Positions 8,933-17,125 of a stretch of 64,000 nt of DNA are shown piece by piece. The notes beneath the pieces are model-generated. The model was not told the DNA's origin. It made no database searches and saw only the letters and a list, made by a program, of their open reading frames with translations. The DNA is from Myxococcus sp. (GTDB taxonomy: Bacteria > Myxococcota > Myxococcia > Myxococcales > Myxococcaceae). Location of the stretch: assembly GCA_014879945.1 (NCBI GenBank), contig JACSRE010000162.1, positions 29,107-93,106 on the forward strand, read 5' to 3'. Made by a program: the position numbers and the translations under genes. Position 1 is the stretch's first letter. Every line of letters begins with the position of its first letter.

Positions 8933-9826
8933 ATGCAGACGCGCCTCTTCGCGTGCGCTTTCACGCTCGCCGCCCTGTTGGCCGCTGGTCCTGCCCTGGC
9001 GCAGGGCTTCTCCAACGACTTTCAGATCTCGAAGCTGGGCAACCCGCAACCCGACGGCACCGGGTTCGACCCGCGCGCCAACGGGAACTTCCGCGTCTTC
9101 GCGCGCCAGTTCGCCGCGGTGATGACCTCGGTCAACGGCATGCCGCCCGAGACGCTGGGGCACTCGGGCTTCGCCTTCAGCGCCGACTTCACCTACTACG
9201 CCGTGGACACGGCCTCGCTCCCCACCCTGGGCTCGTTCCGCGGCGCCACCTGGTTCCCCAGCGTGCACCTGCGCAAGGGCCTGCCGTTCTCGTTCGAGGT
9301 GGGCGCCCGCGCCTCGTGGCTCCCCGAGAGCCGCATGGGCACCGGCGGGCTCGAGCTGAAGTGGGCCCTCAATGAGGGCTTCACCTACCTGCCCGACATC
9401 GGCGTGCGCGGGTTCGTGAACAAGATCGTCAACTCGCGCGACTTCGATCTCACCGCCGGCGGCCTGGACCTCGGCATCGGCAAGCAGTTCGCCATCGCCG
9501 GCATGATCACCCTGACGCCGTACGCCGGCTGGAGCCTGGTGTTCGTCGGCTCGTCCACCGGCAACATCGACTTCCGCCCCAGCCGCACCGTGGCCGAGGC
9601 CGACACCGAGCTCTTCAAGGACTACTACGTCTTCACCTCGCTGCAGGCGGTGCAGAACACCCACAACCGCTTCTACGGCGGCCTGCGCTTCATCGGCGGC
9701 CACGCGCTCATCAACGCCGAGGTCTCGTACTCGGTGTTCCCCAGCTTCCGCGACACTGGCGCCAACGAGACCCGCACCATTCCAGGGGTGCTGGCGGTCA
9801 CCGGCTCGCTGGGCCTCGACTTCTAG
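8933..9826 (+). CDS. Putative outer-membrane beta-barrel protein
   Basis: 297 residues with a clear Sec signal peptide (MQTRLFACAFTLAALLAAGPALA) and alternating hydrophobic/aromatic strands such as GFAFSADFTYYAV, FSFEVGARASWL, LTPYAGWSLVFVG and a C-terminal strand VTGSLGLDF ending in Phe, as outer-membrane barrels do. No function can be assigned. ATG 8933 is chosen because it places the signal peptide at the N-terminus; the open frame extends 22 codons upstream across the tandem repeat. Its TAG stop shares the CTAG tetranucleotide with the stop of the convergent gene. Confidence 0.7.
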   Translation: MQTRLFACAFTLAALLAAGPALAQGFSNDFQISKLGNPQPDGTGFDPRANGNFRVFARQFAAVMTSVNGMPPETLGHSGFAFSADFTYYAVDTASLPTLGSFRGATWFPSVHLRKGLPFSFEVGARASWLPESRMGTGGLELKWALNEGFTYLPDIGVRGFVNKIVNSRDFDLTAGGLDLGIGKQFAIAGMITLTPYAGWSLVFVGSSTGNIDFRPSRTVAEADTELFKDYYVFTSLQAVQNTHNRFYGGLRFIGGHALINAEVSYSVFPSFRDTGANETRTIPGVLAVTGSLGLDF

Positions 9827-10551
9827 GCCACCCCTCCCGAGAGGGCCCGCTTCATCGCGGCCGGCCGGTTGGTGATGAGCCACTCGACGCCCATGGCGCG
9901 AAGGCTCCGCGCCTCGTTGCCGTCATCCACCGTCCACGCGGCCACCTGCCAGCCCCGCTCGTGCCAGCCGTTGACGCGCGCCTGGGTGCAGGCGCTGAAG
10001 TGCGGGTGCACCGAGGTCTTCGCCACCACCGGCAACCACCCGTAGGCCTGGGGCCACCACGCCTTGTCGGGGTCGAGCAGCAGCCCGCGCGGGCAGTCGG
10101 GGTACGCGCGCGCCAGGCGCACCAGACACAGCGGGTTGAAGCTCGAGACGAACGCCCGCGCCCCCGCCTGGCGCTGGTGCAGCAGCGCGCCCACCGCCAC
10201 GGCGAGCCCCCGGTCGTCGACCGTCTCGCACTTGAGCTCGACGTTGACGACGAAATCCGAAGGCAGCGCGTCGAACACCTCGGTCAGCAACGGAATGCGC
10301 GCGGGCGCGAAGCCCAGCCTGGTGCCCACGTCGGCCTGCCGCAGCTTCCGCCAGGGCGTGGTCGCCACCTCCCAGGCCTTGCCCGCCAGGCGCTCGAGCC
10401 GCTCGTCGTGACACACCACCAGCTCCCCCGAGCCGCACACCATCACGTCGAGCTCGACGCCATCGGCGCCCTGCGCCACGGCCCCCTCGAAGGCCTCGAG
10501 CGTGTTCTCGGGAAAGTCGGCGCTCGCGCCGCGGTGCCCCAGGATGCGCAT
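9823..10551 (-). CDS. Glycerophosphodiester phosphodiesterase
   Basis: Hydrolyses glycerophosphodiesters to glycerol-3-phosphate and an alcohol. The 242-residue protein is a single GDPD TIM barrel: HRGASADFPENTLEAF carries the catalytic His and substrate Arg/Asn, GADGVELDVMV the metal-binding Glu/Asp, and VVCHDERLERL the second catalytic His. VNVELKCE continues the barrel. There is no signal peptide, so it is probably cytoplasmic. The product could feed the GlpD enzyme encoded at 39.6 kb. It is convergent with the barrel-protein gene and divergent from tatA. Confidence 0.92.
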   Translation of the reverse strand: MRILGHRGASADFPENTLEAFEGAVAQGADGVELDVMVCGSGELVVCHDERLERLAGKAWEVATTPWRKLRQADVGTRLGFAPARIPLLTEVFDALPSDFVVNVELKCETVDDRGLAVAVGALLHQRQAGARAFVSSFNPLCLVRLARAYPDCPRGLLLDPDKAWWPQAYGWLPVVAKTSVHPHFSACTQARVNGWHERGWQVAAWTVDDGNEARSLRAMGVEWLITNRPAAMKRALSGGVA

Positions 10552-10623
10552 GACCGGGTGATGCTGCCCTCAGGGCCAGTCGTCAAGTTGCGCCGCCGCC
10601 GGTCTTCAGACAGGGTGAAGGCC

Positions 10624-10845
10624 ATGGGCCCGTTCGGTGTCGGCGAAGTGGCGATGATCGCCGCGATTCTGGTGATCGTGTTCTCGGCCTCGCGCATGGG
10701 GCAGCTCGGCAACTCGCTCGGCAAGTTCGTCTATTCCTTCAAGAAGGCCTCGAAGGGCGACGATCTGGTCGACGGCAAGGCGAAGCGGCTGGAGCGCGGC
10801 GACGAAGACGCCCAGGTCGTCGACGGGCGCGTCAAGCGCGACTGA
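10624..10845 (+). CDS. tatA: Sec-independent protein translocase subunit TatA
   Basis: 73 residues with the TatA/E layout: a short N-terminal FGVGEVAMIAAILVIVFSA membrane helix, a hinge, then an amphipathic helix (SRMGQLGNSLGKFVYSFKKA) and an acidic/basic tail. TatA oligomers form the protein-conducting element for folded twin-arginine substrates. The start ATG follows AGGGTGAAGGCC. tatB and tatC are not adjacent, so this is a stand-alone copy. Ser-Arg replaces the usual Gly-x-Lys/Arg after the helix, a modest departure. Confidence 0.88.
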   Translation: MGPFGVGEVAMIAAILVIVFSASRMGQLGNSLGKFVYSFKKASKGDDLVDGKAKRLERGDEDAQVVDGRVKRD

Positions 10846-10849
10846 GGCC

Positions 10850-11596
10850 TCAGCGCCTCGCGGCAGCCAGCAGCACCAGGGCCTGCTCCTTGAGGCTCGG
10901 GTGAACGCTGGAGTCCTTCGAGAGCTCGAGCAGATCGGCGCGCGAGAGCAGCGGCACGATGCGCGCCCCCACGTCGACCGGCAGGTACGGGTTGAACACC
11001 AGCGCGCGCCGCACCCCGGGCCGCGTCGTCCACCGGTCGGAGCGCCAGATCTCGACCAGCGGCTCCGGGCGCGCGGGCCGGCGGGCCGCGATGCGCACCA
11101 CCACCTCTTCGGTGAGGCGCGCGTTCCGCAACAGCTCCCGCACCACCGCGGCGTTCGAGGCCACCGCGAAGCGCGCCATCTCGTCGGGGTTCTGGGTCAA
11201 CCGCGCGCGTGACTTGAGCACCCCCAGCGGCTGGTTGAAGAGCTTGGCGTCGGCGCGCGCCGCGGCGTTGGCGTCGTAGGCCATGGCGGCCTCGCCCTCG
11301 GAGAACAGCAGCTCGACCGTGGTGGCGCCCATCAGGCTCGCCGCGCGGCGGAGCAGCTCGACGTGGGGAATCGTCAGCGCCTCGAGCTCGAGGGCCCGCG
11401 AGAACGCCAGCATCGCCTCGGCGGCGGCGGCGCTCCCGGTGCGCGCCAGCACCTGCACCTCGTGCAGCAACATCGTCGCGCCGGTCGGGTCGAGCTGCGC
11501 GAGCAGGCGCGCCGCGGCCTTGCGTCGAATGTCGTCGCCGCCCGACAGCACCACCAGGCGCTGCACCACCTGCAGCGTCGGCTCGCGCTCGCTCAC
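10850..11596 (-). CDS. Helical-repeat protein of unknown function
   Basis: A 248-residue protein rich in Leu, Ala and Arg, predicted all-helical. Repeated segments such as VVRELLRNARLTEEVVVRIAARRPARPE, GVRRALVFNPYLPVDVGARIVPLLS and LKEQALVLLAAA look like HEAT- or leucine-rich-variant-type repeats, which usually form protein-binding scaffolds. No catalytic motif or signal peptide is visible. Its GTG start overlaps the TGA of the zinc-ribbon gene (GTGA), so translation is probably coupled and the two products may act together. I cannot name the family. Confidence 0.65.
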   Translation of the reverse strand: MSEREPTLQVVQRLVVLSGGDDIRRKAAARLLAQLDPTGATMLLHEVQVLARTGSAAAAEAMLAFSRALELEALTIPHVELLRRAASLMGATTVELLFSEGEAAMAYDANAAARADAKLFNQPLGVLKSRARLTQNPDEMARFAVASNAAVVRELLRNARLTEEVVVRIAARRPARPEPLVEIWRSDRWTTRPGVRRALVFNPYLPVDVGARIVPLLSRADLLELSKDSSVHPSLKEQALVLLAAARR

Positions 11597-13146
11597 GGCG
11601 TCGCGGGCACGACCGCCGCCGTCGGAGCGCCTTCGGGCGTGGCGGTGACGCGCACCCGAAACGCCTTCAGGTCGGGCGGGTACTCCGAGAACGCCACCAA
11701 GAACGGCACCGCGCCCCGGGGCTCGACGGGCGGCGCCTTGGTCGAGGTGCGCTCCATCAGCGTCTCGAGCTGAGACACCTCGGCCAGGCGGTAGAGCTCT
11801 TCGGGGCTCGGCGGGGCGCCGGCGGTCACCTCGGCGGCGCGCACCAGCGTCGCCCCGTCGAGGATCTCGGCGCGCACCCTCACCCGGGTCGCGGCCGCGC
11901 TGCGGTTCGTCACCACGCCGCGCACGAAGAACACCGGCCGGCCCATTCGCGTCTCGTAGAGCCCGTTCGAGATGTCCTCGGCGGTGAACTCGCTCTCGGG
12001 CGTCACCAGGGTCTTGAGCGTCGCCACCACCGACTGGAGGTCGAGCTTGCCTTCGTTGAGGGTGGCGGTGCCGACGACGACCAGGCCGATCACCAGCACC
12101 GCGGCGATCAGCACGTTCACCACGATGCCGAGCACCCGCCGGCCGCGCTCGGTCGCCGGGTCCGGCGGGCGGGGCACGGCCACGACGTTCGACGGGCTCG
12201 ACGCGGGGAAGTGTGGCGGCAGCGGCTCGGGGGCCGGCGCGGGCATCACCGGCGCGGGCGCCTCGGGCGGCGCGGCCACGCTCATGTCGAAGAGCGCGTT
12301 GCGGGCCTCTTCTTTCGTCGCGTCGGGCGCGACCGACGGCAGCGGGCCGGTCTGGTGCTGCGCGGGGCCCGACGCGAAGAAGTCGTCGCCCAGCGGTGGC
12401 GGCGCCGCTGGCCCCTGGGGGGGAAACGCGTCTTGCAGATCCGGCAGCATCGCCACCTGCGCGGTCGGCGCCTGGCTGGGCTCCGGCGCGCCCAGCGAAG
12501 AGAAGTCGAACGACATCGCCGGCGCGTCGACGGGCCGCGCGGGCGCCGACATGCGCGGCGCGGGCGCGGGGGCCGCGGGCGGCTCCACCGGAGCCGGCGC
12601 GGTGAGGGCCGAGAAGTCGAAGGGGGCCGGCCCGGGCGGGCGCGCCGCGGCCGCCGGCGGTCCACCCGGAGGCGGGCCCATCAGGCTCGCGAAGTCGAAC
12701 GGCGACGCCTCCGCTCCGGGCGCGGCGGCTGGTCCGGCCGGCGGCGCGAGGCTCCCGAAGTCGAACGGTGAGGCGCCTCCTTGGGGCGCGGCGGGCGGCG
12801 CGGGAGGCGCGGGGACCGGGCGCCCGAGCTCGGGCATTCGCGAGGCCTCGACCCCGAGGGCGAAGACGCCGGGGCGGGTCTGCTCCTCTTTGGGCACGCG
12901 CTGCGTCTCGCCGAACTTGCTGAACGGGTCGGCGCTGTCGAGCGTCACCGGCTTCGCCAGCGGAGGCACCCGCACCGTGGCCGCGTCAGCAGGCGCCGCA
13001 GGGTGCGCCCCCGAGGGTGTGCCCGAGGCCCTCGTCACCCGGAACGTGTGGCTGCACTTGGTGCAGCGCACCTTCACGCCCTTGTCCGTGACCTTGTCGT
13101 CAGGGATCTTGAACTTGGTCTCGCACTGCTCGCACTTGACGATCAT
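11593..13146 (-). CDS. MJ0042-type zinc-ribbon membrane protein with FDF repeats
   Basis: 517 residues. Residues 1-37 are an MJ0042-type zinc ribbon with two CxxC knuckles (CEQCETKFKIPDD, then CTKCSHTFRV). A Pro/Ala-rich disordered stretch follows that carries four FDF motifs (SPFDFGSL, SPFDFASL, APFDFSAL, MSFDFSSL). One membrane helix, VLGIVVNVLIAAVLVIGLVVVG, precedes a C-terminal DUF3426-like beta domain (VFFVRGVVTNRSAAATRVRV). The layout suggests a cytoplasmic sensor or binding arm and a periplasmic domain. ATG 13146 puts the ribbon at the N-terminus; a 13-codon upstream extension is rejected. Regularly spaced FDF motifs are probably short binding peptides. Confidence 0.78.
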   Translation of the reverse strand: MIVKCEQCETKFKIPDDKVTDKGVKVRCTKCSHTFRVTRASGTPSGAHPAAPADAATVRVPPLAKPVTLDSADPFSKFGETQRVPKEEQTRPGVFALGVEASRMPELGRPVPAPPAPPAAPQGGASPFDFGSLAPPAGPAAAPGAEASPFDFASLMGPPPGGPPAAAARPPGPAPFDFSALTAPAPVEPPAAPAPAPRMSAPARPVDAPAMSFDFSSLGAPEPSQAPTAQVAMLPDLQDAFPPQGPAAPPPLGDDFFASGPAQHQTGPLPSVAPDATKEEARNALFDMSVAAPPEAPAPVMPAPAPEPLPPHFPASSPSNVVAVPRPPDPATERGRRVLGIVVNVLIAAVLVIGLVVVGTATLNEGKLDLQSVVATLKTLVTPESEFTAEDISNGLYETRMGRPVFFVRGVVTNRSAAATRVRVRAEILDGATLVRAAEVTAGAPPSPEELYRLAEVSQLETLMERTSTKAPPVEPRGAVPFLVAFSEYPPDLKAFRVRVTATPEGAPTAAVVPATP

Positions 13147-13173
13147 GGGGCGCCGACCCGGGGCGGCCGCGCA

Positions 13174-13179
13174 AGTATA
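13174..13179 (-). promoter_or_regulatory. Near-consensus -10 box for the zinc-ribbon gene
   Basis: On the minus strand TATACT lies 28 bases upstream of ATG 13146, matching the sigma-70 -10 consensus at five of six positions. No convincing -35 hexamer is seen at the expected distance. Confidence 0.35.
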
Positions 13180-13258
13180 CGTCATTCAAGGTGCTTGCCC
13201 CGTTCCTTGCTCGGGTGGTAGGGCCGTTTCGCACTGCGTCAGATTTCCGGGGAAGCCG

Positions 13259-13867
13259 ATGAGCGAAGCCGAGCAGACCACGCGCGAGCCGAAGGTCATC
13301 AAGCGCTACACGAACCGCAAGCTCTACGACACCGTCGAGAGCCGCTACGTCACGCTCGACGAGATCGCCGAGATGGTGAAGCAGGGCGTCGAGGTGCAGA
13401 TCGTCGACAACCGCACCAAGGAAGACCTGACGTCGGTGACGCTGGCGCAGATCGTCTTCGAAGAAGAGAAGAAGAAGAACCAGATGCCGCTGTCGGTGCT
13501 GCGCGAGATCATTCGCCGCCCGCAGGACTCGCTCAACGAGATCACCGCCACCGTCACCCAGCGGGTCGCCACCTTCCGTGAAGAGGCCACCAACCGCATC
13601 GACAAGCTGCTGGGCCGCGAGGCCGAGGCCGAGCCGCTGACGCCCGCGGCGCTGCTGACGCAGTCGCAGAAGGTGGTCGAGGCGTGGCAGGCGAAGATCG
13701 ACGAGCGGGTGAAGCACGCCATCGAGAACGTGCTGGGCAACCTGCCGGCGCTGGGCCGCGACCTCAACACCCTGGTGCAGCGCATCGAGCAGATGGAGAA
13801 GCGGATCTCGGAGATCGAAGAGAACCGCCGGTCTGACGAGCCCCGCAAGCGCGACCGCGAGCGCTGA
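13259..13867 (+). CDS. phaR: Polyhydroxyalkanoate synthesis regulator PhaR
   Basis: 202 residues. The N-terminal PHB/PHA accumulation regulator DNA-binding domain is unmistakable (VIKRYTNRKLYDTVESRYV, then LDEIAEMVKQGVEVQIVDN and DLTSVTLAQIVFEE). PhaR proteins bind both DNA and PHA granules and repress phasin genes until granules form. The C-terminal half is a long charged coiled coil (about 100-200) ending RKRDRER, longer than in small PhaR proteins. GGGGAAG precedes the ATG. It is convergent, with only eight bases between stops, with a parA-like gene, which hints at granule segregation. Confidence 0.9.
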   Translation: MSEAEQTTREPKVIKRYTNRKLYDTVESRYVTLDEIAEMVKQGVEVQIVDNRTKEDLTSVTLAQIVFEEEKKKNQMPLSVLREIIRRPQDSLNEITATVTQRVATFREEATNRIDKLLGREAEAEPLTPAALLTQSQKVVEAWQAKIDERVKHAIENVLGNLPALGRDLNTLVQRIEQMEKRISEIEENRRSDEPRKRDRER

Positions 13868-13875
13868 GGCGGGCG

Positions 13876-14646
13876 CTACCGGCCGGCCTTGTCGACGGCC
13901 TCGGCGATGGACTGCAGCATCGTCGCGCCGCGGCTCCACGGCGCGTACTCCCAGATGGTCTTGCCGTGGCTCTGCGCCTCGTCGACGGTGACGCTCAGCG
14001 CGAAGGGCTCGGCCGTGCGCCGCGGGAAGTACTGCCGGAGCTTGGCCAGCACCTCGTCGGCCAGCTGCGTCTTGCGATAGAGGGTCGGCACCACCAGGGT
14101 GATGCGCAGCGCCTGGTGGCCGTAGGTGGCCTTGACGTCGTCAACGGTGGCCACCATCTCGGCGCAGCCGTCGAGCGCCAGGTAGGTCGTCGCCACCGGC
14201 ACCACCACCTCTTCGGCGGCCAGCAAGATGTTGGTGGTGGTGAGCCCCAGCGACGGCGGCGCATCGAAGAGGACGAAGTCGTAGTGGTCGAGCGCGGGGC
14301 GCAGCCGGCGGGCGAGCAGGCGGGCGCGCTCGGGGTCGCTCGCCGCCAGCGTGGGGAACTCGGCCATCTCTTTCCACGACGGCACCAGGCTGAGGTTGGC
14401 GGTCGCGGTCGGGAGCGTCACCTGCTCGAGCGTGACGGCGGCGTCGGTCAGCAGGTGAAAGACGTTCTTCGAGAGGCCGCGCGGGTCGACGCCCAGCGAC
14501 TTGCCGGCGTGCCCCTGGGTGTCGAGGTCGACCAGCAGCACCCGCTTCTTCTTCTTCTCGGCCAGGTACGCCGCGACGTTGACCGCCAGGGTCGTCTTGC
14601 AGGTGCCACCCTTCTCATTGATGAAGGCGACGCGACGGGCAGACAT
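13876..14646 (-). CDS. ParA/MinD-family ATPase
   Basis: 256 residues. The deviant Walker A motif EKGGTCKTT (signature Lys12, catalytic Lys17), switch motif VLLVDLDTQGH and FDAPPSLG place it with Soj/ParA ATPases. These use ATP-dependent dimerisation on the nucleoid or membrane to position plasmids, chromosomes or protein cargo. A Cys sits inside the P-loop (GTCKTT) where Gly or Val is usual. No parB gene is nearby. The small coiled-coil gene upstream (7-base gap, same strand) is a candidate cargo adaptor, and the convergent neighbour is phaR. Confidence 0.88.
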   Translation of the reverse strand: MSARRVAFINEKGGTCKTTLAVNVAAYLAEKKKKRVLLVDLDTQGHAGKSLGVDPRGLSKNVFHLLTDAAVTLEQVTLPTATANLSLVPSWKEMAEFPTLAASDPERARLLARRLRPALDHYDFVLFDAPPSLGLTTTNILLAAEEVVVPVATTYLALDGCAEMVATVDDVKATYGHQALRITLVVPTLYRKTQLADEVLAKLRQYFPRRTAEPFALSVTVDEAQSHGKTIWEYAPWSRGATMLQSIAEAVDKAGR

Positions 14647-14653
14647 CAGCGCG

Positions 14654-14953
14654 TCACTTCTTCTTCTGCTCGACCAGCACGTCGATCTTCGACTCGAGCT
14701 GCGCGAGCACGCCCTCGAGGTCGTCGATCTTCTCTCGCAGGGTGTCGAGATCGCCGGTCGACGGCAGGTTCATCGCCGACAGGGTGCTCTTGATCGACTT
14801 GTCGAGGGTGCCCTTGGCCGAGAGCGCGCGCGAGACGAGCGTCTGCACGCCGGCGACGAACTTCTCGTTCGACATCAGCTGCTGAACGAGCTTGCCGACG
14901 CGCTCCTCGCCGGTCGCGACGAGCTTCTTCATCACAGGGTTGTCTTTCAGCAT
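14654..14953 (-). CDS. Small coiled-coil, phasin-like protein
   Basis: 99 residues, helical throughout: MLKDNPVMKKLVATGEERV, an amphipathic middle, and a heptad-rich end (LDTLREKIDDLEGVLAQLE, then SKIDVLVEQKKK). Length, charge pattern and context resemble phasins and other small granule- or ParA-associated adaptors, though no named family can be proved from sequence alone. ATG 14953 begins the helical part; a 12-codon upstream extension (MTCRRARKSLWP) is disfavoured. It is the first gene of a two-gene unit with the ParA ATPase. Confidence 0.65.
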   Translation of the reverse strand: MLKDNPVMKKLVATGEERVGKLVQQLMSNEKFVAGVQTLVSRALSAKGTLDKSIKSTLSAMNLPSTGDLDTLREKIDDLEGVLAQLESKIDVLVEQKKK

Positions 14954-15051
14954 GGGCCAGAGGCTTTTCCGCGCGCGGCGACAAGTCAACGAATGCCTGA
15001 TGCTCCCCTGCCCGCGGGTTGATAGAGCCCTGTCGCAAAGGACCGTCCGTC

Positions 15052-15954
15052 GTGAACCCCGCCCTGCTCGACAAGCGACTGCTGATCGTCACCGGCAAGG
15101 GTGGCGTCGGGAAGACGACGATCGCCACCGCGCTGGCCCTCGAGAGCGCGCGCTCGGGCAAGCGCACGCTGATCTGCGAGGTGAACACCAAGGAGCGCGT
15201 CACCCAGCTCCTCGGCAAGCCCGAGGCCGGGCCCACGGTGACCTCGCTGGAAGAGAACCTGTGGGCGGTGAACGTGCGGCCCGAAGAGGCGATGCGGGAG
15301 TACGCCCTCATGGTGCTCAAGTTCGAGAGCATCTACAGCGCGGTCTTCGAGAACCGGGTGGTGCGCTACTTCCTGCGCTTCATCCCCTCGCTGCAGGAGC
15401 TGGTGCTGCTGGGCAAGATCCTCTTCCACCTCAAAGAGAAGCGGCCCGACGGCTCGTTCAGGTTCGATCGGGTGATCATCGACGCGCCCGCGACCGGCCA
15501 CGCCATCACCTTCCTCTCGGTGCCCCAGGTGATCGTCGACACCGTGCCGCCGGGCGCGATGTCCACCGACGCCCAGTGGATGCGCGATCTGCTGGTGGAC
15601 GCGAAGACGACCGCAGTGGTGCTGGTGTCGTTGCCCGAGGAGCTGCCCGTCAACGAGACGCTGGAGCTGCACCAGGCGCTGAAGGACCGGGTGAAGCTCA
15701 CCTCGCAGCTGGTGGTGCTCAACGGCTTCATTCCCACCCGCTTCACCGACGCCGAGCTCGCCGCTGAGCAGTCGTCGCTGGTGTTCGACACCATGCGCGC
15801 CCACCAGGCCCGCTCGAAGCTCTCGCTGGCGTCGCTGCAGACGCTCGAGAAGCTCGGCCTGCCGGTGCAGCTGGTGCCGCGCATCTTCAACGGCGAGTTC
15901 GGGCGCAGCGCCATCGAGCAGGTGGTGGCGAAGCTGAGCGGAGCCGACGCATGA
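15052..15954 (+). CDS. ArsA/Get3-like P-loop ATPase, first of a pair
   Basis: 300 residues with a complete ArsA/Get3-type P-loop GKGGVGKT at 15-22, a DAPATGHAITFL switch II region and a C-terminal helical part. Family members are arsenite-pump ATPases or tail-anchored-protein chaperones; the arsenite-binding Cys triad is not evident, so a chaperone role is more likely. Start GTG 15052 is chosen (AAAGGA nine bases before); a TTG 33 bases upstream is unlikely. Its stop overlaps the next gene's ATG (ATGA), indicating tight coupling. Confidence 0.85.
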   Translation: MNPALLDKRLLIVTGKGGVGKTTIATALALESARSGKRTLICEVNTKERVTQLLGKPEAGPTVTSLEENLWAVNVRPEEAMREYALMVLKFESIYSAVFENRVVRYFLRFIPSLQELVLLGKILFHLKEKRPDGSFRFDRVIIDAPATGHAITFLSVPQVIVDTVPPGAMSTDAQWMRDLLVDAKTTAVVLVSLPEELPVNETLELHQALKDRVKLTSQLVVLNGFIPTRFTDAELAAEQSSLVFDTMRAHQARSKLSLASLQTLEKLGLPVQLVPRIFNGEFGRSAIEQVVAKLSGADA

Positions 15955-17084
15955 GCACGCCCATTCGCGACGCCATGGCCAGCGCCGACGTGCTCATCAC
16001 CGTCGGCTCGGGCGGCGTGGGCAAGACGACCGTGGCCGCCACCCTCGCCCTGCGCGCGGCCATGGAGGGCACCGGCTCGATGGTGTGCACCATCGACCCC
16101 GCCAAGCGCCTGGCGAACGCGCTCGGCCTCGAGGCGCTGGGCAACAAAGAGGCGCGCATTCCCGCCGAGACGTTCGCGGCCGCCGGGCTGAGCCCGCGGG
16201 CGCCGATGTACGCGATGATGCTCGACATCAAGCGCAGCTGGGACGAGCTGGTCGAGCGCCGGGCGCCGGCCGACAAGCGCGAGAAGATCCTCAACAACCG
16301 GTTCTACCAGGCGCTCTCCACCGCCCTGGCCGGCTCGCAGGAGTACATCGCGATGGAGAAGATGTGGGAGCTGCACGGCCAGGCGAAGTACCCGCTGCTG
16401 GTCGTGGACACGCCGCCCACCGCGCACGCCCTCGACTTCCTCGACGCGCCCAACCGCATCCTCGACTTCCTCGACAACGACGCCGCCAAGTGGCTGCTGA
16501 CGCCGGCGCTGGCGGCGGGGAAGTTCGGGCTCAAGCTCTTCAACCTCGGGGGCAGCTACGTCGCCAAGACGATCGCCCGCTTCACCGGCACCGAGACCCT
16601 GCAGCAGCTCGCCGACTTCATGCTCAACATCACGAGCCTGACCGAGAGCTTCCGGGAGCGCGCGCACCAGACGCGCAGCCTGCTCCAGGCGCCGACGACG
16701 GCCTTCGTGCTCGTCACCGGCCCCATGCCCGAGCGCCTCGACGAGGCCGTCTACTTCCACACCCTCTTGCAGCAGAACAAGATGCGGGTGGCGGCGGTGG
16801 TGGTGAACCGCATTCACGCCCCGGTGCCCGCCGCGCTGTGGGACGAGGTCGCCCGAATGAGCGGGCCGCTCCAGGCGAAGCTGGAGCAGACGCTGAAAGA
16901 GAACGACCTCCTGGCGACCCAGGACGCGAAGGGAATCGAGCGGTTGCGCGAGCTGTGCGCCCCCACGCCGCTGGTGCTGGTGCCCCGCTTCGAGCTCGAC
17001 GTGCACGACCTGAAGGGCGTGTGGGAGACCAGCCGATACCTCTGGGGAGACGCCCAGGTCGATGCGGCGAAGGCCACGCGTTAG
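15951..17084 (+). CDS. ArsA/Get3-like P-loop ATPase, second of a pair
   Basis: 377 residues, same family as its upstream partner. The P-loop is GSGGVGKT at 19-26: the signature Lys of the deviant Walker A is Ser here, while the catalytic Lys remains. The second half of the switch is VVDTPPTAHALDFLDAP. A long insert around residues 75-130 (NNRFYQALSTALAGSQEYIA) and a helical region follow. Such unequal ArsA-like pairs (as Rv3679/Rv3680 in mycobacteria) form one heteromeric complex, so this product probably needs the upstream protein to supply the signature Lys. Confidence 0.86.
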   Translation: MSTPIRDAMASADVLITVGSGGVGKTTVAATLALRAAMEGTGSMVCTIDPAKRLANALGLEALGNKEARIPAETFAAAGLSPRAPMYAMMLDIKRSWDELVERRAPADKREKILNNRFYQALSTALAGSQEYIAMEKMWELHGQAKYPLLVVDTPPTAHALDFLDAPNRILDFLDNDAAKWLLTPALAAGKFGLKLFNLGGSYVAKTIARFTGTETLQQLADFMLNITSLTESFRERAHQTRSLLQAPTTAFVLVTGPMPERLDEAVYFHTLLQQNKMRVAAVVVNRIHAPVPAALWDEVARMSGPLQAKLEQTLKENDLLATQDAKGIERLRELCAPTPLVLVPRFELDVHDLKGVWETSRYLWGDAQVDAAKATR

Positions 17085-17125
17085 AGTCGGGAACCCCCCG
17101 CACCTCGCCGCTGTCCCTTCTGCCC

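Noticed and set aside
11972..13258. Long plus-strand frame running into phaR and opposite the zinc-ribbon gene
   Set aside because: The region before ATG 13259 is Gly/Ser/Ala-biased antisense sequence of the zinc-ribbon gene; the PhaR DNA-binding domain starts right after ATG 13259.
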